A stretch of DNA of 64,000 nucleotides from the NCBI RefSeq assembly GCF_034347405.1, contig NZ_CP133778.1, positions 930,001-994,000 on the forward strand, given 5' to 3'. The notes under the pieces were generated by a model. It searched no databases. It was not told where the DNA came from and was given only the letters and a program-made list of their open reading frames with translations. Shown here piece after piece: positions 54,058-63,241 of the stretch (position 1 is its first letter; each line of letters opens with the position of its first letter). Made by a program: the position numbers and the translations under genes. The stretch is from Pseudomonas sp. CCC3.1 (GTDB taxonomy: Bacteria > Pseudomonadota > Gammaproteobacteria > Pseudomonadales > Pseudomonadaceae).

Positions 54058-54294
54058 ATGAGCACCATCGAAGAACGCGTCAAGAAAATCGTTGCCGAGC
54101 AACTGGGCGTTAAAGAAGAAGAAGTGACCAACAGCGCTTCCTTCGTTGAAGACCTGGGTGCCGACTCCCTTGACACCGTTGAGCTTGTGATGGCTCTGGA
54201 AGAGGAATTCGAGACTGAGATTCCTGACGAAGAAGCTGAAAAGATCACTACTGTACAAGCCGCTATCGATTACGTTACTAGCCACCAGGCTTAA
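54058..54294 (+). CDS. acpP: Acyl carrier protein
   Basis: 78 residues, highly acidic. Phosphopantetheine serine in LGADSLDTVEL (Ser37). Carrier for fatty-acid synthesis. Biased codons, as expected for an abundant protein. Confidence 0.98.
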   Translation: MSTIEERVKKIVAEQLGVKEEEVTNSASFVEDLGADSLDTVELVMALEEEFETEIPDEEAEKITTVQAAIDYVTSHQA

Positions 54295-54322
54295 TAGTTT
54301 GTAATCGCTGCGCGCTGTCATG

Positions 54323-54358
54323 GAAAAACCGCACTGCCGCTATGGCGTGCGGTTTTTT
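54323..54358 (+). terminator. Terminator after acpP
   Basis: AAAAACCGCAC...GTGCGGTTTTTT imperfect stem followed by T residues, between acpP and fabF; probably partial, so acpP can be made in excess. Confidence 0.8.
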
Positions 54359-54405
54359 CTTTAGGCGTGCTGCAAAGTGTCGTCAATAGAATAAAGGAGA
54401 GTGCT

Positions 54406-55650
54406 GTGTCGCGTAGACGCGTCGTAGTCACCGGTATGGGGATGTTGTCGCCACTGGGGGCAGATGTACCAAGCACCTGGCAAGGCATTCTGGCAGGCCA
54501 AAGTGGTATTGGTCTGATCGAACACACGGATCTTTCTGCCTATTCCACCCGATTTGGCGGCTCGGTTCAGGGCTTTAACGTTGAGGATTACCTCTCCGTC
54601 AAAGAGGCCCGCAAACTTGACCTGTTTATTCAGTACGGTTTGGCAGCTGGCTTTCAGGCGGTGCGTAACGCCGGGCTTGAAGTGACCGATGCCAATCGTG
54701 AGCGTATTGGTGTGGCGATGGGTTCAGGTATTGGCGGTCTGACCAATATCGAAGAAACCAGCCGTACCTTGCACGAGCAAGGCCCGCGACGGATTTCCCC
54801 GTTCTTCGTGCCAGGCTCGATCATCAATATGATTTCCGGTTTTCTGTCTATCCACTTGGGTACACAGGGGCCTAACTACGCCATCGCCACAGCGTGTACC
54901 ACGGGTACGCACTGCATCGGCATGGCGGCGCGCAACATCGCTTATGGCGAAGCGGACGTGATGATTGCCGGTGGCGCCGAAATGGCAGCCTGCGGTCTGG
55001 GCATGGGCGGCTTTGGCGCCTCGCGTGCACTGTCGACGCGCAACGACGACCCGACCCGGGCCAGCCGTCCGTGGGATAAAGGCCGTGATGGCTTTGTACT
55101 GTCTGATGGTGCCGGTGCGCTGGTGCTTGAAGAGCTTGAGCACGCCAAGGCGCGTGGTGCCACCATCTATGCCGAGCTGATTGGCTTTGGCATGAGCGGT
55201 GATGCGTTCCACATGACGTCGCCTCCGGCTGATGGCGCGGGTGCCGCTCGCTGCATCGTCAATGCCTTGCGTGACGCCAAAGTGAACGCTGATCAAGTGC
55301 AGTACATCAACGCGCACGGCACCTCGACGCCTGCAGGCGACCTGGCTGAAGTGTCAGCGATCAAGTCGGTGTTTGGCGACCACGCCTACAAGCTGGCTGT
55401 GAGTTCGACCAAGTCCATGACCGGTCACTTGTTGGGTGCAGCGGGTGCGGTTGAGGCGATCTTCAGCGTGCTGGCCATCAACAGCCAGGTAGCTCCGCCG
55501 ACCATCAACCTCGATGAGCCGGATGAAGGCTGTGATCTGGACTTCGTGGCGCACACCGCCCGCGAAATGCCGATTGATGTGGTGTTGTCCAACTCCTTCG
55601 GTTTTGGTGGTACCAACGGTTCGCTGGTTTTCCGCCGGTACGCCGACTGA
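54406..55650 (+). CDS. fabF: 3-oxoacyl-ACP synthase II
   Basis: 414 residues from GTG 54406 (AAGGAG six bases upstream), giving MSRRRVVVTGMGMLSPLG. Catalytic triad: Cys164 in TACTTGTH, His in NAHGTSTPAGD and His in MTGHLLGAAGA. Elongates acyl chains. Its stop overlaps pabC by one base. Confidence 0.97.
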   Translation: MSRRRVVVTGMGMLSPLGADVPSTWQGILAGQSGIGLIEHTDLSAYSTRFGGSVQGFNVEDYLSVKEARKLDLFIQYGLAAGFQAVRNAGLEVTDANRERIGVAMGSGIGGLTNIEETSRTLHEQGPRRISPFFVPGSIINMISGFLSIHLGTQGPNYAIATACTTGTHCIGMAARNIAYGEADVMIAGGAEMAACGLGMGGFGASRALSTRNDDPTRASRPWDKGRDGFVLSDGAGALVLEELEHAKARGATIYAELIGFGMSGDAFHMTSPPADGAGAARCIVNALRDAKVNADQVQYINAHGTSTPAGDLAEVSAIKSVFGDHAYKLAVSSTKSMTGHLLGAAGAVEAIFSVLAINSQVAPPTINLDEPDEGCDLDFVAHTAREMPIDVVLSNSFGFGGTNGSLVFRRYAD

Positions 55651-56468
55651 TGCAAAGCTGGGTCGACGGTCAGCCCGCGAGCGCCTTGGCGTCGCTTAAA
55701 GACCGTGGGCTGGCCTACGGCGATGGTCTGTTCGAGACCATCGCGGTCAGTGCTGGCCAACCGCTGCTGCTGGACCTGCACGTGCAGCGTCTGGCGCTCG
55801 GTTGCTCCCGGCTGGCGATTGTTGCGGATCACGCCTTGATCCGCAGCGAATTGCTGGCCTATGCGCAAGCGATGGGCGAGGGCGTCCTCAAGCTCATCCT
55901 GACCCGTGGCGACAGCCAGCGTGGTTACAGCGTTTCTCCAGAGGCTCAGCCTCGACGAATTCTTCAAGCCAGCCCTGCCACTGCTTACCCGCAGGCCTAC
56001 GCCTTGCACGGGGTTCAGCTGTTTGACTGCGCCACGCGTTTAGCCGAGCAGCCGCTGCTGGCGGGGCTCAAACACCTTAATCGCCTTGAACAAGTCATTG
56101 CGCGCTCCGAATGGCAAGACCCGGCCTATGCCGAGGGCTTGATGCGCGATACCTCCGGGCGGGTGATTGAAGGGGTGTTCAGTAACCTGTTTTTGGTGCG
56201 TGACGGGGTGTTGATCACGGCGGATCTGCAGCGTTGCGGTGTGGCCGGTGTGATGCGTGCTGCGCTGCTGGCTGAGGCCGAGCGTCTGGCAATTGCGTAT
56301 CAAGTCACTGACATCAGCCTTGCGCAGCTGCAGCAGGCCGATGAACTCTTCCTCTGCAACAGCGTGTATGGCATTTGGCCCGTGCGCGCGTTTGCAGACC
56401 TGAGCTGGCCGGTGGGGCCGCTCACCCGTAAACTGCAAGGCATTGCTCGCGCCCTATTGGATGTTTGA
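55650..56468 (+). CDS. pabC: 4-amino-4-deoxychorismate lyase
   Basis: 272 residues, fold-type IV PLP enzyme. RGLAYGDGLFETI N-terminal signature, catalytic lysine in LAGLKHLNRLEQV, and GVFSNLFLVRDG. Makes p-aminobenzoate for folate. Operon between fabF and mltG as usual in gammaproteobacteria. Confidence 0.95.
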   Translation: MQSWVDGQPASALASLKDRGLAYGDGLFETIAVSAGQPLLLDLHVQRLALGCSRLAIVADHALIRSELLAYAQAMGEGVLKLILTRGDSQRGYSVSPEAQPRRILQASPATAYPQAYALHGVQLFDCATRLAEQPLLAGLKHLNRLEQVIARSEWQDPAYAEGLMRDTSGRVIEGVFSNLFLVRDGVLITADLQRCGVAGVMRAALLAEAERLAIAYQVTDISLAQLQQADELFLCNSVYGIWPVRAFADLSWPVGPLTRKLQGIARALLDV

Positions 56469-56471
56469 TTC

Positions 56472-57569
56472 GTGAAACGTAAATTCTTGGTGCTGCTGGA
56501 GATGGGTCTGGTGCTGGCGGGCTTGGTGCTGGGCGTTAGTGCCTGGAAGCTCAATTCGGCACTGGAGCAACCGCTTAACCTGACGCAAGAGCAACTGCTC
56601 GACGTTCCGGCAGGTGCTACCCCGACCGGTACATTTAATCGTCTAGAGGCTAACGACACGCTGCAAGATGCGTTCTGGCTGCGCCTGTACTGGCGATTCA
56701 ATCTAGATGGCCAGCCCCTGCACAGTGGCGAATACCGCATGACCCCCGGCATGACTGCGCAAGACCTGATTGGTCTGTGGCAGCGGGGCGACGTGGTGCA
56801 ATACAGCCTGACCTTGGTCGAAGGCTGGAATTTTCGGCAGGTGCGCAGCGCATTGGCCAAGCATGAAAAAATCGAGCAGACCCTGGATGGACTGAGCGAC
56901 AGCGAAGTCATGGCAAAGCTGGGGCATCCGGGTGAATTTCCCGAAGGCCGCTTTTTTCCTGATACCTATCGTTTCGTGCGCGGCATGACCGATGCCCAGT
57001 TGCTGGAAAAAGCCTACGACCGCCTGGAAAAAGTCTTGGCGCAGGAGTGGGAGCAGCGCGACCCTGAAGTGCCCTATGCCGATCCGTATCAAGCGCTGAT
57101 CATGGCCTCGCTGGTCGAAAAAGAAACCGGCGTGCCACAAGAGCGAGGGCAAATTGCTGGGGTCTTTGTGCGTCGGATGAAAATCGGCATGCCCCTGCAA
57201 ACCGATCCGACTGTGATCTATGGTCTGGGCGAGCGCTACAACGGCAAACTGACCCGGGCCCATTTGCGCGAGCCTACGCCCTACAACACTTACACCATTC
57301 CCGGCTTGCCGCCGACCCCGATCGCGATGGTAGGGCGTGAAGCGATTCATGCCGCCTTGCACCCGGTGAGCGGCACCAGCCTGTACTTTGTGGCCAAGGG
57401 CGATGGCAGCCACACGTTTTCCGATAACCTGGACGCGCACAACAATGCGGTGCGCGAGTTCCAGATCAAACGCCGGGCTGATTACCGCTCAAGCCCTGCA
57501 CCGACGCCCGCGGCAGAACCGGCTGCTGAGCCTGTGCCTGCTCCGGCCGACGTGCCAAGCCCGCAATGA
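56472..57569 (+). CDS. mltG: Endolytic murein transglycosylase MltG
   Basis: 365 residues from GTG 56472. One N-terminal membrane helix, a LysM-like segment, and the YceG domain with LPDTYRF-like FFPDTYRFVRGM, the catalytic glutamate in ASLVEKETGVPQER (Glu216) and NTYTIPGLPPTPI. Cleaves nascent glycan strands and sets their length. Ala/Pro-rich tail (SPAPTPAAEPAAEPVPAPAD). Confidence 0.95.
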   Translation: MKRKFLVLLEMGLVLAGLVLGVSAWKLNSALEQPLNLTQEQLLDVPAGATPTGTFNRLEANDTLQDAFWLRLYWRFNLDGQPLHSGEYRMTPGMTAQDLIGLWQRGDVVQYSLTLVEGWNFRQVRSALAKHEKIEQTLDGLSDSEVMAKLGHPGEFPEGRFFPDTYRFVRGMTDAQLLEKAYDRLEKVLAQEWEQRDPEVPYADPYQALIMASLVEKETGVPQERGQIAGVFVRRMKIGMPLQTDPTVIYGLGERYNGKLTRAHLREPTPYNTYTIPGLPPTPIAMVGREAIHAALHPVSGTSLYFVAKGDGSHTFSDNLDAHNNAVREFQIKRRADYRSSPAPTPAAEPAAEPVPAPADVPSPQ

Positions 57570-57591
57570 CACTGATTAAGGATTGCTGCCT

Positions 57592-58224
57592 GTGACTGGC
57601 TTGTTTATTACCCTGGAAGGCCCCGAAGGCGCGGGCAAGAGCACCAATCGCGAATACCTGGCCGAGCGTCTGCGCGCGGCGGGTATCGACGTGGTGTTGA
57701 CCCGCGAACCCGGCGGCACGCCGCTGGCTGAGCGGATCCGCGAATTGCTGTTGGCGCCAAGTGACGAGACCATGTGCGCCGATACCGAGTTGCTGCTGGT
57801 GTTTGCAGCCCGTGCCCAGCATTTGGCACACGTGATTCGCCCGGCGCTGGCGCGGGGTGCGGTGGTGTTGTGTGATCGCTTTACCGATGCTACTTACGCG
57901 TATCAGGGCGGCGGTCGAGGCTTGTCTCAAGAGCGCATCGCCACACTGGAAACCTTTGTTCAGGGCCCGTTGCGCCCTGATTTGACCCTGGTGTTTGACC
58001 TGCCGATTGAAGTGGGAATGGCGCGTGCCAGCGCCCGTGGGCGGTTGGATCGTTTTGAGCAGGAAGGCCGCACCTTCTTTGATGCCGTGCGCAGCACGTA
58101 CCTCAAGCGGGCTGAAGCGTCCCCCGAGCGCTATCGCTTGATCGATGCGGCGCAATCGCTGGAGAACGTTCAGGTGCAGCTCGACACGTTGCTGCCGCAA
58201 TTGCTGGAACTGTACCGTGGCTGA
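57592..58224 (+). CDS. tmk: Thymidylate kinase
   Basis: 210 residues from GTG 57592 (AAGGA nine bases upstream). P-loop EGPEGAGKST, TREPGGTPL, and the DR motif CDRFTDATYAYQG. Phosphorylates dTMP. Overlaps holB by eight bases. Confidence 0.96.
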   Translation: MTGLFITLEGPEGAGKSTNREYLAERLRAAGIDVVLTREPGGTPLAERIRELLLAPSDETMCADTELLLVFAARAQHLAHVIRPALARGAVVLCDRFTDATYAYQGGGRGLSQERIATLETFVQGPLRPDLTLVFDLPIEVGMARASARGRLDRFEQEGRTFFDAVRSTYLKRAEASPERYRLIDAAQSLENVQVQLDTLLPQLLELYRG

Positions 58225-59203
58225 AGCCTATCCGTGGCAGGACGGCCTGTGGCAGCAGTTGGCGGGCCGCGCGCAGCATGCGCACGCGTATTTGCTGCAT
58301 GGGCCTGCGGGCATTGGCAAGCGGGCGCTGGCCGAGCGCCTGATGGCCCGCCTGCTGTGCAAATCGCCGGTCGGGCTTGAGGCCTGCGGCAGTTGCAAGT
58401 CTTGCTCGCTGCTGGCCGCAGGCAGCCATCCCGACAACTACATCCTGGAGCCCGAAGAGGCCGACAAGGCGATCAAGGTCGATCAGGTCCGTGATCTGGT
58501 CAGCTTTGTGGTGCAAACCGCCCAGTTGGGCGGGCGCAAGGTGGTGCTGGTCGAGCCGGTCGAGTCGATGAACATCAACGCGGCCAACGCACTGCTCAAA
58601 AGCCTTGAAGAGCCCTCCGGTGACACGGTGTTGCTCCTGGTCAGCCACCAATCGAGCCGTTTGTTGCCGACCATTCGCAGCCGCTGCGTACAGCAGGCCT
58701 GCCCGTTGCCCTGCGAAGCCATGAGCCTGGAATGGCTGGCCAAGGCTTTGCCTGAGTGCAGCGCGGAGGAGCGCGTGCAATTGCTGACACTGGCCGCGGG
58801 TTCGCCGTTGGCTGCCGTCAAATTGCAGACGCAGGGCGTGCGCGAACAGCGTGCAGCAGTGGTGGAAGGCGTTAAAAAGCTGCTCAAGCGCGAGCTGTCA
58901 GCCAGTCAATTGACTGAAAGCTGGAAAGCTATCCCGCTGTTGTTGCTGTTTGACTGGTTTTGCGATTGGTCGAGCCTGCTCCTGCGTTATCAACTGACTG
59001 AGGACGAAAACGGTCTCGGGCTGGAGGACATGCGCAAAGTACTGCAATACCTGGCGCAGAAGGCCCCGCAAGACAAGGTTCTGACTATTCAGGACTGGAT
59101 ACTTGCCCAGCGCCAGAAAGTCTTGAGCAAAGCCAACCTTAATCGTGATTTGTTGGTCGAAGCGTTACTGGTGCAATGGGCAAGCCTGCCCGGCCAGCGC
59201 TGA
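58217..59203 (+). CDS. holB: DNA polymerase III delta' subunit
   Basis: 328 residues from GTG 58217, within the end of tmk. Clamp-loader fold: LLHGPAGIGKRALAE, zinc-binding cysteines in ACGSCKSC, VESMNINAANALLKSLEEP (SRC-like), and TIRSRC. Part of the replicative clamp loader. Confidence 0.95.
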   Translation: MAEAYPWQDGLWQQLAGRAQHAHAYLLHGPAGIGKRALAERLMARLLCKSPVGLEACGSCKSCSLLAAGSHPDNYILEPEEADKAIKVDQVRDLVSFVVQTAQLGGRKVVLVEPVESMNINAANALLKSLEEPSGDTVLLLVSHQSSRLLPTIRSRCVQQACPLPCEAMSLEWLAKALPECSAEERVQLLTLAAGSPLAAVKLQTQGVREQRAAVVEGVKKLLKRELSASQLTESWKAIPLLLLFDWFCDWSSLLLRYQLTEDENGLGLEDMRKVLQYLAQKAPQDKVLTIQDWILAQRQKVLSKANLNRDLLVEALLVQWASLPGQR

Positions 59204-59251
59204 TATAACTGAAATGTGCTCTTTGCTAAAAAACACGTAGGTAAATTTTGT

Positions 59252-60037
59252 ATGTTGGTTGACTCTCATTGCCACCTCGATCGTCTTGATCTGAACGCCC
59301 ATGACGGCTCGCTGGACGCCGCCCTTGACGCTGCCCGTCAGCGCGGTGTCGGACATTTCCTGTGCATTGGCGTGAGTGCTGACAACGCCGCTGACGTCAA
59401 AACCCTGACCGAGCGCTATAGCGATGTGGATTGTTCGGTGGGGGTTCACCCGCTGGACGTTCAGCCCGGCGCCGCGCCTGCGCTGGACTGGTTGCTGGGC
59501 GAATTGAACCACCCGCAGGTGGTTGCGATTGGTGAAACCGGTCTGGACTATCACTACGAGCCCGAAGCGGCCGAGTTGCAGCAACTGTCGTTTCGGGTTC
59601 ATCTGGAGGCGGCCCAGCAGACTGGCAAGCCTGTGGTGATCCACACCCGTGGCGCCCGCGCCGATACCCTGGCCTTGCTGCGTGAAGCGGCGCTGCCCCA
59701 GGCTGGCGTGCTGCACTGCTTCACTGAAGATTGGGACATGGCCAAGGCGGCGCTGGACATGGGCTATTACATCTCGCTGTCGGGGATTGTGACCTTCCGC
59801 AACGCCGATGCCCTGCGTGATGTGGCCAGCAAGGTTCCGGCTGACCGCCTGCTGGTCGAAACCGACTCGCCTTATCTGGCCCCGATTCCCTATCGCGGCA
59901 AGTCGAATCTGCCGCAATACGTGCGTGAAGTGGCAGAGTTTCTGGCCATGCTTCGCGGCGAGTCCTACGAGCGTTTTGCCGAACAGACCACTGAAAACTT
60001 CAAGCGTCTGTTTCCGCTGGCCCGTGTTAAAGCCTAA
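59252..60037 (+). CDS. tatD: TatD-family metal-dependent DNase
   Basis: 261 residues from ATG 59252. Metal-binding motifs: DSHCHLDRLD, GETGLDYHY, VIHTRGA, VLHCFTED and ETDSPYL. YcfH/TatD family deoxyribonuclease. Only 48 bases separate it from holB, leaving no room for pilZ, which lies here in P. aeruginosa. Confidence 0.94.
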   Translation: MLVDSHCHLDRLDLNAHDGSLDAALDAARQRGVGHFLCIGVSADNAADVKTLTERYSDVDCSVGVHPLDVQPGAAPALDWLLGELNHPQVVAIGETGLDYHYEPEAAELQQLSFRVHLEAAQQTGKPVVIHTRGARADTLALLREAALPQAGVLHCFTEDWDMAKAALDMGYYISLSGIVTFRNADALRDVASKVPADRLLVETDSPYLAPIPYRGKSNLPQYVREVAEFLAMLRGESYERFAEQTTENFKRLFPLARVKA

Positions 60038-60044
60038 CCCTGCC

Positions 60045-60114
60045 CTGTAGGAGCGAGCTTGCCTCGCGATCTTTTAAACGATCAAAAGATCGCGAGGCAA
60101 GCTTGCTCCTACAG
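60045..60114. repeat. Near-perfect 31-bp inverted repeat
   Basis: 60045-60075 pairs with 60084-60114 with one mismatch; arms begin CTGTAGGAGCGAGCTTGCC. An eight-base loop. Typical Pseudomonas GTAGGAGC extragenic palindrome just after tatD. Confidence 0.85.
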
Positions 60115-60147
60115 TAGATCCAGTTGACCTCGGCATTAGCGCCGGGC

Positions 60148-60264
60148 AAAAAAAACCCGGAATCTGGGGAATCCGGGTCAAGACCATTAGGAGTAAAACA
60201 AAGGCACACATCCAATGCTGCCTTAATCGTCGGCGTGGCACTTGGGGGGGATGTAACGCCGACC
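60148..60264 (-). ncRNA. rgsA: Small RNA RgsA (candidate)
   Basis: Minus-strand RNA of about 117 bases starting GGGGTCGGCG. An internal stem GTCGGCGT/ACGCCGAC (60255-60262 with 60228-60235) is followed by unpaired pyrimidine-rich sequence and a terminator hairpin ACCCGGA / TCCGGGT with eight T. It lies between tatD and a TetR gene, where RgsA, an RpoS-dependent Hfq-linked sRNA, lies in P. aeruginosa as I recall. Not a coding region: the reverse frames here are short. Confidence 0.74.
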
Positions 60265-60269
60265 CCCTA

Positions 60270-60275
60270 AGTATT
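60270..60275 (-). promoter_or_regulatory. Candidate -10 of rgsA
   Basis: Minus strand reads AATACT (extended CCAATACTTA) six or seven bases before the predicted sRNA start, close to the RpoS -10 (CTATACT). Confidence 0.5.
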
Positions 60276-60470
60276 GGTCAGCTTTGTCGAACGTCCAGTG
60301 GCCGATTGATCGTTTTTTAAACAGATTTGGAATACGCGTGATTCGTTTGAGTGCTCAATCTGTTCATCTGAATTGATCGGTAAAGATCGGCGTGCAGGAT
60401 GGTCCGTGCAATTTAGCGTGACTAATGCATAATACTCCGCTTCTATTTTGACCCCTACAGACCTTTTCTT

Positions 60471-61112
60471 ATGCACAAAGAACCCCGTAAGGTCCGTGAG
60501 TTTCGTCGCCGCGAGCAAGAAATTCTCGATACCGCGCTCAAGCTGTTCCTCGAAGAAGGTGAAGACAGTGTCACCGTCGAGATGATTGCTGATGCCGTGG
60601 GTATTGGCAAAGGCACGATCTACAAGCACTTCAAGTCCAAGGCCGAGATCTACCTGCGCCTGATGCTCGACTATGAGCGTGACTTGAACGCGCTGCTGCA
60701 TTCCGCTGACGTTGATAAAGACAAAGAAGCGCTGTCACGCGCCTACTTTGAATTTCGCATGCGCGACCCTCAGCGTTATCGCTTGTTTGATCGCCTGGAA
60801 GAGAAGGTCGTCAAAGGCAATCAAGTGCCTGAGCTGGTTGAAGAGCTGCATAAAATCCGCGCCTCCAACTTTGAGCGCCTGACCCTGTTGATCAAGGGCC
60901 GGATCAGTGAAGGCAAGCTTGAAGACGTGCCGCCTTACTTCCACTATTGCGCTGCCTGGGCGTTGGTACACGGTGCTGTGGCGCTGTATCACTCGCCGTT
61001 CTGGAGCAATGTGCTGGAAGATCAGGAAGGTTTCTTCCAGTTCCTGATGGACATCGGTGTGCGCATGGGCAACAAGCGCAAGCGCGACACTGATACGCCG
61101 GCGGTCGAGTAG
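60471..61112 (+). CDS. TetR-family transcriptional regulator
   Basis: 213 residues. DNA-binding domain about 15-62: LDTALKLFLEEGEDSVTVEM then IGKGTIYKHFKSKAEIY. C-terminal ligand domain about 75-200. Basic at both ends (MHKEPRKVREFRRRE; GNKRKRD). Conserved regulator gene near tatD in Pseudomonas; ligand and targets unknown from the sequence. Confidence 0.92.
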   Translation: MHKEPRKVREFRRREQEILDTALKLFLEEGEDSVTVEMIADAVGIGKGTIYKHFKSKAEIYLRLMLDYERDLNALLHSADVDKDKEALSRAYFEFRMRDPQRYRLFDRLEEKVVKGNQVPELVEELHKIRASNFERLTLLIKGRISEGKLEDVPPYFHYCAAWALVHGAVALYHSPFWSNVLEDQEGFFQFLMDIGVRMGNKRKRDTDTPAVE

Positions 61113-61226
61113 GTTTTCCTGCGGAGCCGATTGCTGTGCGGCCTATACTCAGGCTTGGGCCCTGCCAGAACGTGATGCGTGAGTCAGGTTCTGGTGCGGC
61201 CTGTGCCCCTCGCGCCGGAGTTATCC

Positions 61227-62195
61227 ATGATTGTTGACCGCCAAGGCAGACGCTTTCGCAATTTGCGCATCAGTCTGACGTCTGCCTGTAACTACGCCTG
61301 CACCTACTGCGTGCCCAACGGCAAGCGGCTGGTGGCGGCGCAGGACGAGCTATCGGCTGAGGCCATGGTGCGCGGGGTGGCTTACCTGATTGAGGCGGCT
61401 GGGATCGAGCGCTTGCGCATCACCGGCGGTGAGCCGCTGGTCAGTCCAAAACTTGAAACCTTTATGCGTGACGTCGGGCAGTTGGGGTTGAGTGATATCA
61501 GCCTGACGACCAACGGTCAGTTGCTTGCGCGCAAATTGCCGCTGTTGCTCGATGCTGGCATTCGTCGGCTCAACGTGTCCCTTGATACCCTCGACCCGGC
61601 AGCGTTTCGCAGCATCGCCCGCGGCGGCGATTTGCCGACGGTGCTGGACGGCATGCGGCAAGCCAGTGCCGCCGGGATGAAAATCAAGGTCAACATGGTG
61701 CCGCTGCGCGGGCAAAACCTTGATCAGGTCATGCCGTTGCTGGCGTTCTGCTTGGAGCGCGGCTACGAACTGCGGTTTATCGAACTGATGCGCATGGGGC
61801 ACCTGGCCAGCGACAACAATGCTTTCCTGCAACAGTTTGTCAGCCTGCAACAGCTGTTGTCGTTGATTGGCGAGCGCTACGAATACCTGCAAGCCGACGC
61901 GCCAATAGATACCACGGCGGTGCGTTATCACATACCGGATCACGGCTATTTTGGCGTCATTGCCAACGAAAGCGTGCCGTTTTGCCGAACATGCTCGCGT
62001 TTGCGTTTGTCCTCGACCGGCTGGCTGCATGGCTGTTTGTCGTCGAGCAATCGCCACTATGTGGGCGATCTGCTGAACAAGCCGCGTCATGAGGCCTTGC
62101 CGGCGCTTCAAGGGCTGTTGATGAAAGCCTTGAGTGACAAACAGGACGTTGCGTTCTCAGGCGGCGCCACCGTGATGAAAATCATCGGCGGTTAA
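61227..62195 (+). CDS. moaA: GTP 3',8-cyclase MoaA
   Basis: 322 residues from ATG 61227 (GGAG upstream; the open frame extends to GTG 61179). Radical-SAM cluster CNYACTYC, RITGGEPLV, and the C-terminal cluster cysteines in FCRTCSRLRLSSTGWLHGC. Ends in the functional Gly-Gly. First step of molybdopterin synthesis. No other mo-cofactor genes are adjacent, so it may be a second copy. Confidence 0.92.
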   Translation: MIVDRQGRRFRNLRISLTSACNYACTYCVPNGKRLVAAQDELSAEAMVRGVAYLIEAAGIERLRITGGEPLVSPKLETFMRDVGQLGLSDISLTTNGQLLARKLPLLLDAGIRRLNVSLDTLDPAAFRSIARGGDLPTVLDGMRQASAAGMKIKVNMVPLRGQNLDQVMPLLAFCLERGYELRFIELMRMGHLASDNNAFLQQFVSLQQLLSLIGERYEYLQADAPIDTTAVRYHIPDHGYFGVIANESVPFCRTCSRLRLSSTGWLHGCLSSSNRHYVGDLLNKPRHEALPALQGLLMKALSDKQDVAFSGGATVMKIIGG

Positions 62196-62197
62196 CA

Positions 62198-62265
62198 CTG
62201 TGGGAGCAACTGTCTTGGCGACTTTTATTGAGTCGCCCAACTCAGAGGCAGCAAAGCTCCCACAG
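62198..62265. repeat. REP-like palindrome downstream of moaA
   Basis: CTGTGGGAGC at 62198-62207 and GCTCCCACAG at 62256-62265, with inner TTGGCGACT and AGTCGCCCAA. Complete dyad, so apparently not cut by the IS. Confidence 0.78.
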
Positions 62266-62308
62266 TATCTAACCGTGCAGCTGTCTGAAGAAGGTATTGC
62301 CGTCCCGT

Positions 62309-63241
62309 TCAGACGACGTGTTCCTTCCATTCAGATCCATCACGGATCATCGCGTTTAGACGTATCAGCAAGACCCGCATACAGGCGATGAGCGCGACTT
62401 TGGCGCATTTGCCTTTCTCGCGCAGCGCCTTGTATCGGGCGCTGAACTCAGGCTGATACCGAATCACGGACCAACAACTCATATACAACGACCTGCGTAC
62501 TGCGAACCTGCCGCCGCTGATATGACGCTTACCTTGGTGTCTACCACTGTCGTCGTTGTAAGGGGCGATGCCCGCCAACGCAGCAATCTGACGCCTGCCA
62601 ACTTCGCCCAGCTCCGGTAGATAGGACATTAAACTGGCCGCTGTAATCAGCCCTATACCTTTCACTGAGCGCAAACGAGCGGTTTTTTCACTGTCCAGGC
62701 TTTCGGCGCACTCACTAATGAGTACTTCTATCGCTTTAATGGCCTTGCACAGGTAGTCGATATGACTTTGCAGCGCTGGTTTGACGACGTCGGATGAGGC
62801 CGTTTTGAGCCTGCGCTTATCGTCATCCATTTGCTGAACAAAGTGTTCCCGCTGCTGGACCAGCGCACGCAAGTTATCTTGCTCGGAACTTGTGATTCGG
62901 GCGCCAGGGGCTTTGATGACGGCTGCAAACTGCGCAAGAAAACGTGCATCTATCGGATCGGTTTTGGCTTGTTGCCCCATGGCCTTGGCAAAGCTTTTGG
63001 CACGGCACGGGTTGATCCGTATGACTTCAAGTCCTGCGGTCTGAAGCGCCTTCATCACATTGCGCTCATAACCGCCGGTAGCTTCAAGCAAAACGCGGCC
63101 GACTTGGTGAAGTAACAACCACCCAATCAACCCGGGGAAATCACTTTCGGCATTGGGGCAACTCACCCCGACCTCTAGCAGATTAACCCGAACTTCAAGG
63201 CTGTCTTTGGAAACATCAATCCCTGCAGGATAGGAAAACAT
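62309..63241 (-). CDS. IS110-family transposase
   Basis: 310 residues from ATG 63241 (AGAGGG seven bases upstream). N-terminal DEDD RuvC-like domain: GIDVSKDSLEVRV, LLEATGGYER, and TDPIDARFLAQFA. C-terminal Transposase_20 domain: SVKGIGLITAASLMSYLPEL then the serine-containing ALAGIAPYNDDSGRHQGKR. Full length with all domains, so probably active. Uses DEDD/serine chemistry guided by the element's non-coding RNA. Confidence 0.95.
   Translation of the reverse strand: MFSYPAGIDVSKDSLEVRVNLLEVGVSCPNAESDFPGLIGWLLLHQVGRVLLEATGGYERNVMKALQTAGLEVIRINPCRAKSFAKAMGQQAKTDPIDARFLAQFAAVIKAPGARITSSEQDNLRALVQQREHFVQQMDDDKRRLKTASSDVVKPALQSHIDYLCKAIKAIEVLISECAESLDSEKTARLRSVKGIGLITAASLMSYLPELGEVGRRQIAALAGIAPYNDDSGRHQGKRHISGGRFAVRRSLYMSCWSVIRYQPEFSARYKALREKGKCAKVALIACMRVLLIRLNAMIRDGSEWKEHVV

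Noticed and set aside
60027..60215. 62-codon reverse frame near tatD
   Set aside because: Spans the palindrome and the rgsA terminator; the region is better explained as sRNA and repeat.
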